A stretch of 64,000 nt of DNA, taken from Rhodococcus sp. 06-462-5. Lineage in GTDB: Bacteria > Actinomycetota > Actinomycetes > Mycobacteriales > Mycobacteriaceae. Under the pieces are notes generated by a model. The model was not told the DNA's origin and did no database searches. It worked only from the letters and a program-made list of their open reading frames with translations. Position 1 is the first letter of the stretch; each line of letters opens with the position of its first letter. A program made the position numbers and the translations under genes. This document shows positions 41,938 through 51,235 of this stretch, piece after piece. Location: assembly GCF_002258315.1 (NCBI RefSeq), contig NZ_NOYD01000012.1, positions 1 through 64,000 on the forward strand, given 5' to 3'.

Positions 41938-43374
41938 ATGTCCTCCCGCCGCATCCTGCTGCCCGGACTCTGTTTCATCGTCATGACTCTCGCCGTTCTG
42001 CAAACGATGGTGGTCCCCATCGTTTTGACCATCGGCACCCAACTCGGGGTCAGCACCACCGCCGCCGGATGGGTACTGACGGCCAATCTCCTCGCTGCGG
42101 TGATCGCCACCCCGGTCATCGGTAGGCTCGCCGACCTGCACGGTAAGCGTCCGGTGCTGATCGGTGTGCTCACCGTCGTCCTCGCCGGATCTCTGCTCGC
42201 AGCTCTGACCCACTCGTTGCTGTGGCTGATCGTCGGCCGGGTCCTGCAGGGCGTGTCCTACGCTCTGTTCCCCATCGCCCTTGCCGTCCTCCGTGACGAG
42301 ATGCCTCCTCGTAAGCTCGTCGGCTCGATGGCCGTCCTGTCCGGCACACTGGGCGTCGGCGGCGGATTCGGACTGGTGTTGACCGGGCTGCTGACGGCGA
42401 ACGGTGCCGACTACCACCGCGTGTTCTGGCTCACTGTTGCGTTCGTGGTGCTCGCCCTCGCGATCGCCTGGTTCGGCGTACCGGCGCGCCCGAGGACCAG
42501 CGGCGGCACCGTCGACTGGTGGGGAGCTGCACTGCTCGCGGTGACTCTGCTGCTGCTGTTCCTCGCCCTGACCCAGGGCCGCACCTGGGGGTGGGGTTCG
42601 GTTGCCACCATCGGCTGCGCGGTTGGAGGTGTGGTCGCGGGGGCCATCTGGTGGAACTTCGAGAAACGCGCCGACGAGCCACTGGTCGCACCCCGGATGC
42701 TCACCCACGGACCGTTGCTCGCCACCAACGTCGCCACCCTCTTCGTCGGTATCGGGATGTTCGTCAACTTCCTCGCCTGCTCGTACTTCGTGCAGACACC
42801 ACGAGCTGTGGCCGGCTACGGCTTCACCGCGAATGTTCTCGAGGCGAGCGTCGTCTATCTGCTGCCCGGCGCAGCGGTCGGAGTGGTCGCGGCCGTCGTC
42901 AGTGGTCGCCTCATCCGGTCGTTCGGTCCGCGCCGAGTACTGATCGCAGGAGCCGTGATCGGGTTGGTCGGATTCGTCTTCGTCGCACTCGCCCACGATC
43001 ACACCTGGCAGCTGATCACCGCAGGCATCGTCATCAACATGTTCGTCAGTCTTGCGTTCGCTGCCCTGCCGAACCTGCTCATGGCCGAGGTCAGCGCAGC
43101 GGACACCGGGGTGGCGAACAGCGTCAATTCGATCGTCCGGACAGTCGGCACCTCGATTGCCAGTGCCACACTGTCCACTGTCCTCGCCATGTTCACCATC
43201 GACGGGACAGCCGTCGCCCGCGAGAGCGTGTACACCGCAGCCTTCGTCGCAGGCGCGGTGGCCTGCCTCGTCGTCGTACTCGCGGCCCTGGTCATCAGGA
43301 GCACCCCCGCCGCTCGGGAATCGGTGCGAGTGGCCGAGTCCGAACCGACCACCACGTCGAACATGCAGGTGTGA
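41938..43374 (+). CDS. MFS transporter (DHA2/EmrB-like drug efflux)
   Basis: The protein has 478 residues and about 14 membrane segments. Motif A is GRLADLHGKRP, and the loop around GRVLQGVSYALFPIALAVLRDE followed by SGTLGVGGGFGLVLTG matches motif C of drug:H+ antiporters. It probably exports toxic compounds; the substrate is unknown. No regulator gene is adjacent. It has its own AT-rich upstream region, unlike the padR-coupled pump at 9204-10658. Confidence 0.9.
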   Translation: MSSRRILLPGLCFIVMTLAVLQTMVVPIVLTIGTQLGVSTTAAGWVLTANLLAAVIATPVIGRLADLHGKRPVLIGVLTVVLAGSLLAALTHSLLWLIVGRVLQGVSYALFPIALAVLRDEMPPRKLVGSMAVLSGTLGVGGGFGLVLTGLLTANGADYHRVFWLTVAFVVLALAIAWFGVPARPRTSGGTVDWWGAALLAVTLLLLFLALTQGRTWGWGSVATIGCAVGGVVAGAIWWNFEKRADEPLVAPRMLTHGPLLATNVATLFVGIGMFVNFLACSYFVQTPRAVAGYGFTANVLEASVVYLLPGAAVGVVAAVVSGRLIRSFGPRRVLIAGAVIGLVGFVFVALAHDHTWQLITAGIVINMFVSLAFAALPNLLMAEVSAADTGVANSVNSIVRTVGTSIASATLSTVLAMFTIDGTAVARESVYTAAFVAGAVACLVVVLAALVIRSTPAARESVRVAESEPTTTSNMQV

Positions 43375-43565
43375 CGCCCTGACGACCGCCTCACAGCAGC
43401 CTGACAGGTGACACCCTCGTCCGACCAGGACACGGACCATACATTCGCTGGTCCAGGACCCTGGCAGGAAACTCCAAATCTACTGGGAGTCAACGAATCT
43501 GCCTTTCGGTCGACCTCACGCATACCTACTGTCGTGGAGGTACGAACCACGACGAAAGGGAACAC

Positions 43566-43853
43566 ATGAACACCCGAAAGATCCTCACCCGCGCAGCAGT
43601 CACCGGAGCATTGGTGGCCATCCCTCTGGTGGCGGTCACCGGCACCGCGTCGGCCGATCCGCTGTGGTCCGACCGCGACGATCGCGACCACAGCGCGCCA
43701 CAGTATCAGCAGAACCAGCAGCCCGATCAGTTCCGCCTGCCCGAACTGTTCCCACAGGCACCGGCACCGCAGCTGCAGAATCCGGCACCGAACGTGGTGC
43801 CGTTCGACTTCTTTCAGGGCTACCAGCTGCCGAGCACGGGCTCTGCCTTCTGA
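43566..43853 (+). CDS. Small secreted Gln/Pro-rich protein ending in an LPSTG motif
   Basis: The protein has 95 residues. The Sec signal peptide (MNTRKILTRAAVTGALVAIPLVAV) has a cleavage site near TASA-D. The mature part of about 65 residues is rich in Gln, Pro, Asp and Phe (QYQQNQQPDQFRLPELFPQ). It ends QLPSTGSAF, which contains an LPxTG box but none of the hydrophobic helix and basic tail needed for sorting. AAAGGGAAC precedes ATG 43566 by about 5 bases. The function is unknown. The stop codon is the left edge of repeat R1-B. Confidence 0.8.
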   Translation: MNTRKILTRAAVTGALVAIPLVAVTGTASADPLWSDRDDRDHSAPQYQQNQQPDQFRLPELFPQAPAPQLQNPAPNVVPFDFFQGYQLPSTGSAF

Positions 43854-43919
43854 GCGCTGCGCAGTGGTGCGGTCGAGTGCCCTCGAGGGCACTCGACCAC
43901 ACCACTGCCGTAGGCACTA
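43851..43919. repeat. Palindromic repeat R1-B spanning both stop codons of a convergent pair
   Basis: This 69-bp element starts at the TGA of the small secreted protein and ends at the CTA stop of sugC. Positions 43861-43908 are a 48-bp palindrome with a single mismatched pair and no loop. Its central 28 bp (43871-43898) are perfect. The AGTGGTGCGGT core lies at 43863-43873. It is the most symmetrical copy of the family. Confidence 0.88.
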
Positions 43920-45086
43920 CAGCGTCAGGTTGGCACCCGAGGCCTGGTCGAACACCGAGATCTTGCCCGGGTCGAACCACAGTTCCACCTGACCACCCTC
44001 GGCGGCCTTGGATTCGGCGGCCAGACGCGCAACCACCTGTGCGCCACCGAGATCGGCGATGCCCGCATCGGCTGCGAGCTCCTGAAGTTCGCTGGACTCG
44101 ACCTTGGCACCCTCGAGCGTGAAGTAGACGTACTTGTCACTACCCATCGACTCGAGCACGTCGACGGTGGCGGTGAAGGTCGCGCCGCTCATCTTCTGGT
44201 AGCCGTCGATCAGAGCCGCGTCCTCGAAGTGCTCGGGACGGATGCCGACGACCACCTCGCGGCCCGGGTTCTTGGCCTTGATCGCATCCATCCGCTCGAG
44301 TGGGATGTCGATCTCACCGAGCGCGGTGGACACTCCGTTCGAGGTGAGCTGTCCGGGAACGAAGTTCATCGAGGGCGATCCGATGAAGCCGCCCACGAAC
44401 AGGTTTCGCGGCTTGTCGTAGAGCTCCTGCGGAGAACCGATCTGCTGTACCAAACCGCCGCGCAGCACCACGACGCGATCGCCGAGGGTCATGGCCTCGG
44501 TCTGGTCGTGCGTGACGTACACCGTGGTGGTGCCCAGGCGCTTCTGCAGGCGCGAGATCTCGGCGCGAGTCTGCACGCGCAGCTTCGCGTCGAGGTTGGA
44601 CAGCGGCTCGTCCATCAGGAACGCCTTGGGGGTACGAACGATGGCGCGGCCCATGGCAACTCGCTGACGCTGACCACCGGAGAGGTTCGCCGGCTTGCGG
44701 TCGAGATGCTGACTGAGGTCGAGGATCTTGGCTGCCTCCTCGACCTTGGTGTTGATCTCCGACTTCGAGAGCTTCGCGAGCGTCAGCGGGAAGGCGATGT
44801 TCTGACGCACCGTCATGTGCGGGTACAGCGCGTAGGACTGGAACACCATCGCGATGTCGCGATCCTTCGGTGCCTTCTCGTTGACGCGCTCCCCCGCGAT
44901 GCGCAGTTCGCCGGACGAGATGTCCTCCAGACCGGCGATCATGTTGAGCGTCGTGGACTTTCCGCAACCGGACGGCCCGACGAGAATGATGAATTCGCCG
45001 TCGGCGATGGTGATGTCGACGTCGCTGACCGCGGCGGCGCCGTCGGGGTAGAGCTTGGTGACTTTGTCGAGAACGATTTCGGCCAT
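43917..45086 (-). CDS. sugC: Trehalose ABC importer, ATP-binding protein
   Basis: The protein has 389 residues. The MalK/UgpC-type NBD has [41 protein letters not shown] and [16 protein letters not shown], followed by a C-terminal OB-fold regulatory domain ([12 protein letters not shown]). It is the last gene of a four-gene set ordered as lpqY-sugA-sugB-sugC of M. tuberculosis, where the system recycles trehalose released during mycolate transfer. AGGGATAAC precedes ATG 45086, 5 bp after sugB. Its stop is inside repeat R1-B. Confidence 0.94.
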   Translation of the reverse strand: MAEIVLDKVTKLYPDGAAAVSDVDITIADGEFIILVGPSGCGKSTTLNMIAGLEDISSGELRIAGERVNEKAPKDRDIAMVFQSYALYPHMTVRQNIAFPLTLAKLSKSEINTKVEEAAKILDLSQHLDRKPANLSGGQRQRVAMGRAIVRTPKAFLMDEPLSNLDAKLRVQTRAEISRLQKRLGTTTVYVTHDQTEAMTLGDRVVVLRGGLVQQIGSPQELYDKPRNLFVGGFIGSPSMNFVPGQLTSNGVSTALGEIDIPLERMDAIKAKNPGREVVVGIRPEHFEDAALIDGYQKMSGATFTATVDVLESMGSDKYVYFTLEGAKVESSELQELAADAGIADLGGAQVVARLAAESKAAEGGQVELWFDPGKISVFDQASGANLTL

Positions 45087-45091
45087 GACGG

Positions 45092-45925
45092 TTATCCCTT
45101 CACTGCGCCGGACGTCAAGCCCGCCACGATACGTCGTTGGAAGAAGAGCACGAAAATGATGATCGGGATCGTGATGACGACTGCTGCCGCCGCGATCGAA
45201 CCCGTGGGCTCCTCGAACTGAGAGCTACCGGTGAACTGCGAGATGGCCGCCGGGACGGTGACCGAACGTTCCGTCGCCGTCAACGAGATGGCGAGCAGAA
45301 GGTCGTTCCAGGCGAAGATGAACACCAGAATGGCGGCGGTGACGATGCCGGGGGCGGCCAGCGGAGCGATGACCTTGCGGAACGCCTGTGCGGGCGTCGC
45401 GCCGTCCATCTTCGCTGCCTTTTCGAGCTCCCACGGAATCTCGCGGAAGAACGCCGACAGGGTGTAGATCGCCAACGGCAACGCGAAGGTGATGTACGGA
45501 ATGATCAGTCCCGGCCAGGTGTCGAACAGCCCCAGCGAGCGGGAGATGTCGAACAGCGGTGTCACCAGCGAGATCTGGGGGAACATCGCGATGAGCAGTG
45601 CCGCACCCACGAGCGCCTTCTTGCCCGGAAAGTCCAGGCGAGCAACGGCATACGCGGCCATCGTGCCGATCACCACGGCGATCACCGTGGTGATCAGTCC
45701 GATGCCGATCGAGTTCACCAGTGCCGAGGTGAACTGGTTCGTCTGGAAGATGCCCTTGTAGTTCTCGAGGGTGAACGACTGCGGAATGAACCTGCCGTCC
45801 GCGATGGTCGCCGTCGACTTGAACGACAGGCTGATGATCCACAGCAGCGGAACGAGTGCGTAGAGCAGGACGAGGACGTTGACGACCGTCCAACCGACCT
45901 TCTTGCGAGGCGTAACAGTGGTCAT
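45092..45925 (-). CDS. sugB: Trehalose ABC importer, permease SugB
   Basis: The protein has 277 residues with six membrane segments in the MalG-type arrangement. The EAA loop [26 protein letters not shown] contacts SugC. ATG 45925 shares one base with the sugA stop (TAATG). It forms the channel with SugA. The longer frame that continues upstream is the shadow of sugA. Confidence 0.93.
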   Translation of the reverse strand: MTTVTPRKKVGWTVVNVLVLLYALVPLLWIISLSFKSTATIADGRFIPQSFTLENYKGIFQTNQFTSALVNSIGIGLITTVIAVVIGTMAAYAVARLDFPGKKALVGAALLIAMFPQISLVTPLFDISRSLGLFDTWPGLIIPYITFALPLAIYTLSAFFREIPWELEKAAKMDGATPAQAFRKVIAPLAAPGIVTAAILVFIFAWNDLLLAISLTATERSVTVPAAISQFTGSSQFEEPTGSIAAAAVVITIPIIIFVLFFQRRIVAGLTSGAVKG

Positions 45926-46875
45926 TACTTGCGGCCTCCGTCGTCGGATCCCGGTGCCGATGCACCGAACAACTTGATGAACACGAACGCGATGATCGCG
46001 ACGCAGAAGAAGATCAGGATGCTGATCGCCGACCCGAGTCCGAGGTTGAACGCACCGAACAGGTTGTTGTAACCCAGAATCGAGACCGATCCGGTTTCGT
46101 TGCTGCCTCGGGTCAGGACGTAGATGTTGTCGAAGATGCGGAACGCGTCGAGGGTGCGGAAGAGCACCGCGACGAGGATCGCCGGCTTCATCAACGGGAT
46201 GGTGATCCGCATCAGCCTGGTCCAACCACCCGCTCCGTCCACCTCGGCGGCCTTGAGCAGATCGTCGGGTACCAGCGCCAGGCCTGCGAGCAGCAGCAGC
46301 GCCATGAACGGCGTCGTCTTCCACACCTCGGCCAACACGACGATCGCCAGTGACGGGAACTGCTCGGTGAGCGGAGCACTACCGTCGGGCAGCAGATTGG
46401 CGAGGTAGCCCGTGCCGGGAGTCCACGCGTAGTACCAGCTGTACGCGGCGGCGACGGTCACGATGCCGTACGGAATGAGCACCACGGTGCGCACCAGTCC
46501 ACGGCCGAAGATGGTGCGGTGCATGACCAGAGCCACCGCCAGGCCGAGGATGAACTCGATGATCACCGAGATGATCGTGATACCCGCCGTCACGCCGAAC
46601 GCCGTCCACCAGTAGCCGTCGGAAAGCACGGTCACGTAGTTGGAGATGCCGACGAATTCACGATCCTCGGGAAATGCGAGGTTGTACTTCTGCAGGCTGA
46701 GCCAGAACGCGTAGATGATCGGGTACCCGGTGACCGCGATCATCAGCAGGGCTGCGGGTGCGATGAGCAGCAGACCCAACCGTCGTTCGGCCTTCTTGCC
46801 GTCGGAGACGTTCTTCAGAGCCGCCTGCTTGTCGACAGGCTGCGATGCGGGCTGTGACTCGGTGGTGGCGCTCAT
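45925..46875 (-). CDS. sugA: Trehalose ABC importer, permease SugA
   Basis: The protein has 316 residues with a cytosolic 40-residue N-terminus and six membrane segments (MalF-type). The EAA loop is [29 protein letters not shown] 46875 overlaps the lpqY stop (ATGA). It pairs with SugB. Confidence 0.93.
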   Translation of the reverse strand: MSATTESQPASQPVDKQAALKNVSDGKKAERRLGLLLIAPAALLMIAVTGYPIIYAFWLSLQKYNLAFPEDREFVGISNYVTVLSDGYWWTAFGVTAGITIISVIIEFILGLAVALVMHRTIFGRGLVRTVVLIPYGIVTVAAAYSWYYAWTPGTGYLANLLPDGSAPLTEQFPSLAIVVLAEVWKTTPFMALLLLAGLALVPDDLLKAAEVDGAGGWTRLMRITIPLMKPAILVAVLFRTLDAFRIFDNIYVLTRGSNETGSVSILGYNNLFGAFNLGLGSAISILIFFCVAIIAFVFIKLFGASAPGSDDGGRK

Positions 46876-48242
46876 GGAATCAACCCTTCGGAATTGACGG
46901 CCTTGGTGACCAGATCAGCGAGCTTGTCCACGTCGGCCACCGGATCGATGTTCTGCGGCGGGTTGAGCGCATCGGTCAACAGAATCGAGATGCTCTGGTA
47001 CGCAGGCGAAACGGGCCGCACGGCCGCCGACTCGATGGAACCGAGCACCCCTTCCCATGCGGGATAGACGGCCTGGAACTCCGGATCGTCGTACAGGCGT
47101 GCAAGCACCGGCGGCACACCACCGTTGACGGCGTTGTTGCGCTGGTTCTCCTCGTTGGTGAGGCACTCGACGGCCTCCCACGCGAGGTCCTCGTGCTGGG
47201 TGGTCTTGGCGACGCCGATGTTGAACCCACCGATGGTGACCTTGGCGGGCTCGCCCGCATCGACCTCCGGATACGGGGCGCTGCGGAAGACCTCGGCGAT
47301 CCGCGCGTCCTGCTGGTCGGCAGGGACGTTCGACAGGTCGAGGAACGAGACGGCACCGGCGACGGCGTTCTCCTTCAGACCGGGCAGCACGAACGGGTAG
47401 TTGACCTGGAAGGCCATCCGTCCCGCTTCCATCCCGAGCCGGGAGGTTCCCTCGTCGCTCTGCGAGACCGACGGGTCGCGGCCATCGGCGGTGGCGACCC
47501 GCTTGATGATCTCGAGGGCCTTCTCGGTGGCGGCGCGGTGCTCGGGAGTGTCGTTGAGTGTCACCGTCGTTCCGTCTTCGCCGACGACCGATCCACCAGC
47601 GCTCTCGAGCAGCGAGTTGAACCAGACCATGAAGCCCTCGTACTGCTTGGCCTGAACGCCGATCTCCGAGGGCCTACCGGCGGCCGCATTGGCCTCGGCC
47701 ACGTCGATCAGCTGATCCCACGTCTGCGGCGGCACCCCGTCCGGCACCTCGTCGGGCCGGTACCAGAGCAACTGGGTGTTGGAGTTGAGCGGAACCGCGT
47801 AGAGCTGGTCCTGCCATTCGGCCGTGGCGAGCGGACCTTCGAGGGTGGAGCCGTCGCGCAGCTTTTCGGACAGGTCGTCGGGCACGGGCAATGCCCATCC
47901 GGCTTCGGCGAATTCGGCCGTCCACACCACGTCGAGTGTCATCAGATCGAGCGTCCGGTCGTTGCCTGCGAGGCGCCGCGCGAGCTGGAGACGCTGATCA
48001 TTTGCGCTCTTGGGCAGCGTTCGCTGCTCCACGCGGTAGCGACCGTTCGAGGCGTCCGAACACACCTGTGCCGCAGCGGCGTACTGCTCTGCGCCGTCTG
48101 CGGCAGTGTAGAAACTCAGAACCGGAACCGAACTGTCGGACGAACCACACGCTGCGAGCGACGGACTCGTCACCAGAGCCGCTGCCGCCAACACCCCTAT
48201 CCTCGTTGCTTTTCCACGCCTACGACCACGATGTCTCGGCAC
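46872..48242 (-). CDS. lpqY: Trehalose-binding lipoprotein LpqY
   Basis: The protein has 456 residues. The basic N-terminus and signal peptide end in lipobox LAAC (residues about 29-32), so it should be lipid-anchored outside the membrane. The mature protein is a cluster-1 extracellular sugar-binding protein (LQLARRLAGNDRTLDLMTLDVVWTAEFAEAGW is the diagnostic block, broken here by turns). It heads the lpqY-sugA-sugB-sugC operon. The 147-bp upstream region should hold the operon promoter, but I could not assign it. Confidence 0.93.
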   Translation of the reverse strand: MPRHRGRRRGKATRIGVLAAAALVTSPSLAACGSSDSSVPVLSFYTAADGAEQYAAAAQVCSDASNGRYRVEQRTLPKSANDQRLQLARRLAGNDRTLDLMTLDVVWTAEFAEAGWALPVPDDLSEKLRDGSTLEGPLATAEWQDQLYAVPLNSNTQLLWYRPDEVPDGVPPQTWDQLIDVAEANAAAGRPSEIGVQAKQYEGFMVWFNSLLESAGGSVVGEDGTTVTLNDTPEHRAATEKALEIIKRVATADGRDPSVSQSDEGTSRLGMEAGRMAFQVNYPFVLPGLKENAVAGAVSFLDLSNVPADQQDARIAEVFRSAPYPEVDAGEPAKVTIGGFNIGVAKTTQHEDLAWEAVECLTNEENQRNNAVNGGVPPVLARLYDDPEFQAVYPAWEGVLGSIESAAVRPVSPAYQSISILLTDALNPPQNIDPVADVDKLADLVTKAVNSEGLIP

Positions 48243-48365
48243 TTTCCGCCTCCGTACGTTCAGTTACTCGCGCAGCACACTGTGTGGGACTGCCGTGCAC
48301 GAAAGAAACGTAACCGAACTCACTGGCATTGAGGGGAGATTGGGGCTATTCCGTTACCTGTCGGT

Positions 48366-48384
48366 TGCCTGGTCGTCCACCAGG
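48366..48384 (-). terminator. Weak stem-loop after the Rv1234-like gene
   Basis: CCTGGT (48368-48373) and ACCAGG (48379-48384) pair across a 5-base loop, just beyond the stop of the minus-strand gene ending at 48390. Only six pairs, so the role is uncertain. Confidence 0.35.
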
Positions 48385-48389
48385 TGTGA

Positions 48390-48878
48390 TCAGATCGACA
48401 GTTTCGCGAGCAGGTCGCGTGCTTTCTCCGCGGTACGGGGCTCGCAGAGGACGTCGTATCGACCGGCGACCAACTGCATGCTCGACGCGAAATCTCGCTG
48501 CCCCTTGGTGGCCGCGTACGGAATGGACGCAGAGATCAGGCCGAAGATGATGCCGCCACCGACGCCGATGAGCAGTGCTCCGAAGATGTTCTCGCTGAAG
48601 ATGCCGAGGACCAGGCCGAGGAAAACACCCAGCCATGCACCCGAAACGATGCCTCCACCAATCACTTTGGGCCACGTGAGGCGACCGAGGACGCGCTCGA
48701 CCTGCATCAGGTCGACGCCGACGATCGTCACGTCCTGTACCGAGAACTCCTCGTCGGACAGGTAGTCGACGGCGCGCTGCGCCTCGGCGTAGGTGGGGTA
48801 GGAACCGATCGGCCAACCGGAAGGCGGCGTCGGCAGTCCCTGCCCTGGGCGGCCCGACTGTGAGAGGGGATTAGTCAT
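48390..48878 (-). CDS. Membrane protein with general-stress-protein (YflT-like) N-terminus, Rv1234-like
   Basis: The protein has 162 residues. The N-terminal part (IGSYPTYAEAQRAVDYLSDEEFSVQDVTIVG) resembles the GSP/YflT heat-inducible domain. Two hydrophobic Gly-rich segments follow (VSGAWLGVFLGLVLGIF and LLIGVGGGIIFGLISA), then a C-terminal QLVAGRYDVLCEP tail. A gene of this type lies just before lpqY in M. tuberculosis (Rv1234), which fits here. ATG 48878 was chosen for the conserved MTNPL start. The function is unknown. Confidence 0.85.
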   Translation of the reverse strand: MTNPLSQSGRPGQGLPTPPSGWPIGSYPTYAEAQRAVDYLSDEEFSVQDVTIVGVDLMQVERVLGRLTWPKVIGGGIVSGAWLGVFLGLVLGIFSENIFGALLIGVGGGIIFGLISASIPYAATKGQRDFASSMQLVAGRYDVLCEPRTAEKARDLLAKLSI

Positions 48879-48944
48879 GACTCCATTGTGCCCCGAAACG
48901 GACACCGTCACACCCATTGTTCCTCCCGCGAACGAGACGACGGA

Positions 48945-49901
48945 TCAGGAGGTGGGCGGCTCGAAAGCGGTCGTGCGCGTCATTCCTGCCGCTCGCCCCT
49001 TCGCCGAGACGACGAGCGCCATCTTGCGGCTCGCCTCGTCGATCATCTCGTCGCCCAACATCACCGCGCCGCGGCCGCCGCCCGCCGCGGACGTGTGGAA
49101 CTCGTACGCGTCGAGAATCATCTCGGCCTTGTCGTAGTCGGCCTGACGCGGTGCGAAGATCTCGTTGGCGGCCTCGATCTGCGTCGGATGCAGCACCCAC
49201 TTGCCGTCGAAACCGAGGCCTGCCGTGCGGCCGGCCGCCCGACGAAAGGCGTCGAGATCGCGTATCTGCAGGTAGGGACCGTCGATCGCCTGCAGACCGT
49301 GGGTCCGGGCAGCGAGCAGGATGGTCATCAGAATGTGGTGATAGGCGTCGCCGGTGTCGTATCCGACCGGTTGCTCGCCGACGACCAGAGTGCGCATGTT
49401 GACACTGGCCATCAGATCCGCAGGACCGAACACCAGGGTCTGCACCCGTGGGCTCGCGGTCGCGATCTCGTCGATGTTGCGCAGACTGCGGGCGCTCTCG
49501 ATCTGCGGTTCGATTCCGATGGCACCGACGTCGAGTCCGTGCTCTTTCTCGACCTGGGTGAGCAGCAGATCCAAAGCCTGCACGTGCGCGGCGCACTCGA
49601 CCTTCGGCAGCAGGATGGCGTCGAGATTGCGTCCGGCACCCGAGACGACGTCGATGACGTCGCCGTACGTCCATTGTGTCGTCCAGTCGTTGACGCGCAC
49701 GACCTTGATCTGATCGCCCCAACCGTCGGAGTTGAGTGCGTCGACGATGCGCGCTCGGGCCGCCACTTTCGCCAGCGGCGCGACAGCGTCCTCGAGATCG
49801 AGAAAGACCGCGTCGGCGGGCAGTCCCTTCGCCTTGTCGATCATCTTGTCCGAACTGCCCGGAACGGCCAGCACCGACCGCCGCATGCCCGAAGCTCTCA
49901 C
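48945..49901 (-). CDS. HpcH/HpaI aldolase, CitE-like CoA ester lyase
   Basis: The protein has 318 residues. A TIM-barrel lyase with RRSVLAVPGSSDKMIDKA, DAVFLDLEDAVAP (metal-binding Glu/Asp), KVVRVNDWTT, LLPKVE, IGIEPQIESARSL and LVFGPADLM. Family members cleave malyl-CoA, citramalyl-CoA or citryl-CoA. No alpha or gamma citrate lyase subunits are nearby, so a stand-alone malyl- or citramalyl-CoA lyase is more likely. The GTG start has AGGGG 10 bases upstream. It is divergent from the MgtE_N/CBS gene. Confidence 0.88.
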   Translation of the reverse strand: MRASGMRRSVLAVPGSSDKMIDKAKGLPADAVFLDLEDAVAPLAKVAARARIVDALNSDGWGDQIKVVRVNDWTTQWTYGDVIDVVSGAGRNLDAILLPKVECAAHVQALDLLLTQVEKEHGLDVGAIGIEPQIESARSLRNIDEIATASPRVQTLVFGPADLMASVNMRTLVVGEQPVGYDTGDAYHHILMTILLAARTHGLQAIDGPYLQIRDLDAFRRAAGRTAGLGFDGKWVLHPTQIEAANEIFAPRQADYDKAEMILDAYEFHTSAAGGGRGAVMLGDEMIDEASRKMALVVSAKGRAAGMTRTTAFEPPTS

Positions 49902-49947
49902 GAAAGCACAACCCCTGTCTAATTCACCCTCTGTACTGCCGAGCCTC

Positions 49948-49953
49948 TAACCT
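49948..49953 (+). promoter_or_regulatory. -10 box (TAACCT) of a leaderless transcript
   Basis: TAACCT ends 7 bases before ATG 49961 with no ribosome binding site between. Confidence 0.55.
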
Positions 49954-49960
49954 TGCCATC

Positions 49961-51235
49961 ATGGCAGCACTGAGCAAGGTATTCGCGGCCAGGCTCGCCG
50001 GCCTGGGTGTCCTGGGCCCCGACGGCGAATCGATCGGCCGCGTTCGCGACGTCGTCATCTCGATGCGTGTCGGCAGAGCGCAGCCGAGAGTCCTCGGCCT
50101 CGTGGTCGAATTGGCAACTCGCCGAAGAATTTTCGTGCCGATGCTGCGAGTGACCAGCATCGAGCCCAACTCCGTTCAGCTCACGACCGGAAACGTCAGT
50201 CTGCGTCGATTCACCCAACGCGCCAACGAGATCCTGGTGTTCGCGCAGATTCTCGACTCCAAGGTGCGCGTCGACGACCCCGAGCTCGACGAGCTGCACG
50301 ACGCCGATTCCATCGTCGTCGACCTCGGCATCGAACTCACCCGAACTCGCGACTGGGTGGTCGCGCGGGTGGCGGTCCGTAAGCAACGGCAACGGCTCGC
50401 GCGGCGTGGTGCCATCCACGTCGTCGATTGGCAGCACGTGCAGGGGCTGACACAGAACGAGCTGTCCATGCCCGATCAGGGTGTAGCGCAGCTGCTGATG
50501 CAGTTCGAGGATCTGCGCGCGGCCGACGTGGCGAACGCGATGCGCGAGCTGCCCGTCAAGCGCCGAATGGAGGTGGCGCGGGCTCTCGACGACGAGCGGC
50601 TCGCGGACGTCGTACAGGAACTGCCCGACGACGATCAGGTGGAGTTGATGCACTACCTCGGTGTCGACCGTGGTGCCGACGTGCTCGAGGCCATGGACCC
50701 GGACGACGCCGCCGACCTGCTGGGCGAGCTGCCCGAGACCGAGGCGGAATCGCTTCTGCGCCTGATGGATCCGGAGGACTCGGCACCTGTCCGTCGTCTG
50801 CTCGAACACTCCCCCGATACCGCCGGTGGTCTGATGACCCCCGAGCCGGTGGTTCTCACCGCGTCGACGACGGTGGCCGAGGCGCTCGCCCGGGTACGTA
50901 ATCCCGACCTGACGCCTGCGCTGGCCTCCCTGGTTTTCGTGGTGCGGCCCCCGACCGCGACACCGACCGGCCCGTATCTCGGCTGCGTGCATCTGCAGCA
51001 ATTGCTTCGAGAACCCCCGGCGAGCCTGGTCGGCGGTGTGGTGGACAGCGCTCTGCCGCGGTTGTCCCCCGAGGACAGCCTCACCGCCGTGACGAGATAC
51101 TTCGCGACGTACAACCTCGTCTGTGGCCCGGTGGTCGACGACGAGGACCACCTGGTCGGGGCCGTGACCGTGGACGACGTCCTCGATCATCTGCTGCCCG
51201 AGGACTGGCGAGATCAGGAAGTGGCGGGACAGTGA
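49961..51235 (+). CDS. PRC-barrel/MgtE_N/CBS-domain protein without transporter domain (Rv1232c-like)
   Basis: The protein has 424 residues. Order: a PRC-barrel-like N-terminus (GVLGPDGESIGRVRDVVISM), an MgtE intracellular N domain (RRMEVARALDDERLADVVQELPDDDQVEL, then DPDDAADLLGELPETEAESLLRLM) and two CBS motifs (AGGLMTPEPVVLTASTTVAEAL and YNLVCGPVVDDEDHLVGAVTVDDVL). The membrane channel domain of true MgtE is missing. It probably senses Mg2+ or nucleotides and acts on a partner. The next gene, a DUF1003 membrane protein, overlaps it by 4 bp and is the obvious candidate. Confidence 0.88.
   Translation: MAALSKVFAARLAGLGVLGPDGESIGRVRDVVISMRVGRAQPRVLGLVVELATRRRIFVPMLRVTSIEPNSVQLTTGNVSLRRFTQRANEILVFAQILDSKVRVDDPELDELHDADSIVVDLGIELTRTRDWVVARVAVRKQRQRLARRGAIHVVDWQHVQGLTQNELSMPDQGVAQLLMQFEDLRAADVANAMRELPVKRRMEVARALDDERLADVVQELPDDDQVELMHYLGVDRGADVLEAMDPDDAADLLGELPETEAESLLRLMDPEDSAPVRRLLEHSPDTAGGLMTPEPVVLTASTTVAEALARVRNPDLTPALASLVFVVRPPTATPTGPYLGCVHLQQLLREPPASLVGGVVDSALPRLSPEDSLTAVTRYFATYNLVCGPVVDDEDHLVGAVTVDDVLDHLLPEDWRDQEVAGQ

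Noticed and set aside
41881..43440. 519-residue open frame antisense to the MFS transporter
   Set aside because: The composition is His/Asp/Gln/Gly-rich without domain signals, and the plus strand has a clear 14-helix transporter. It is a third-position GC shadow.
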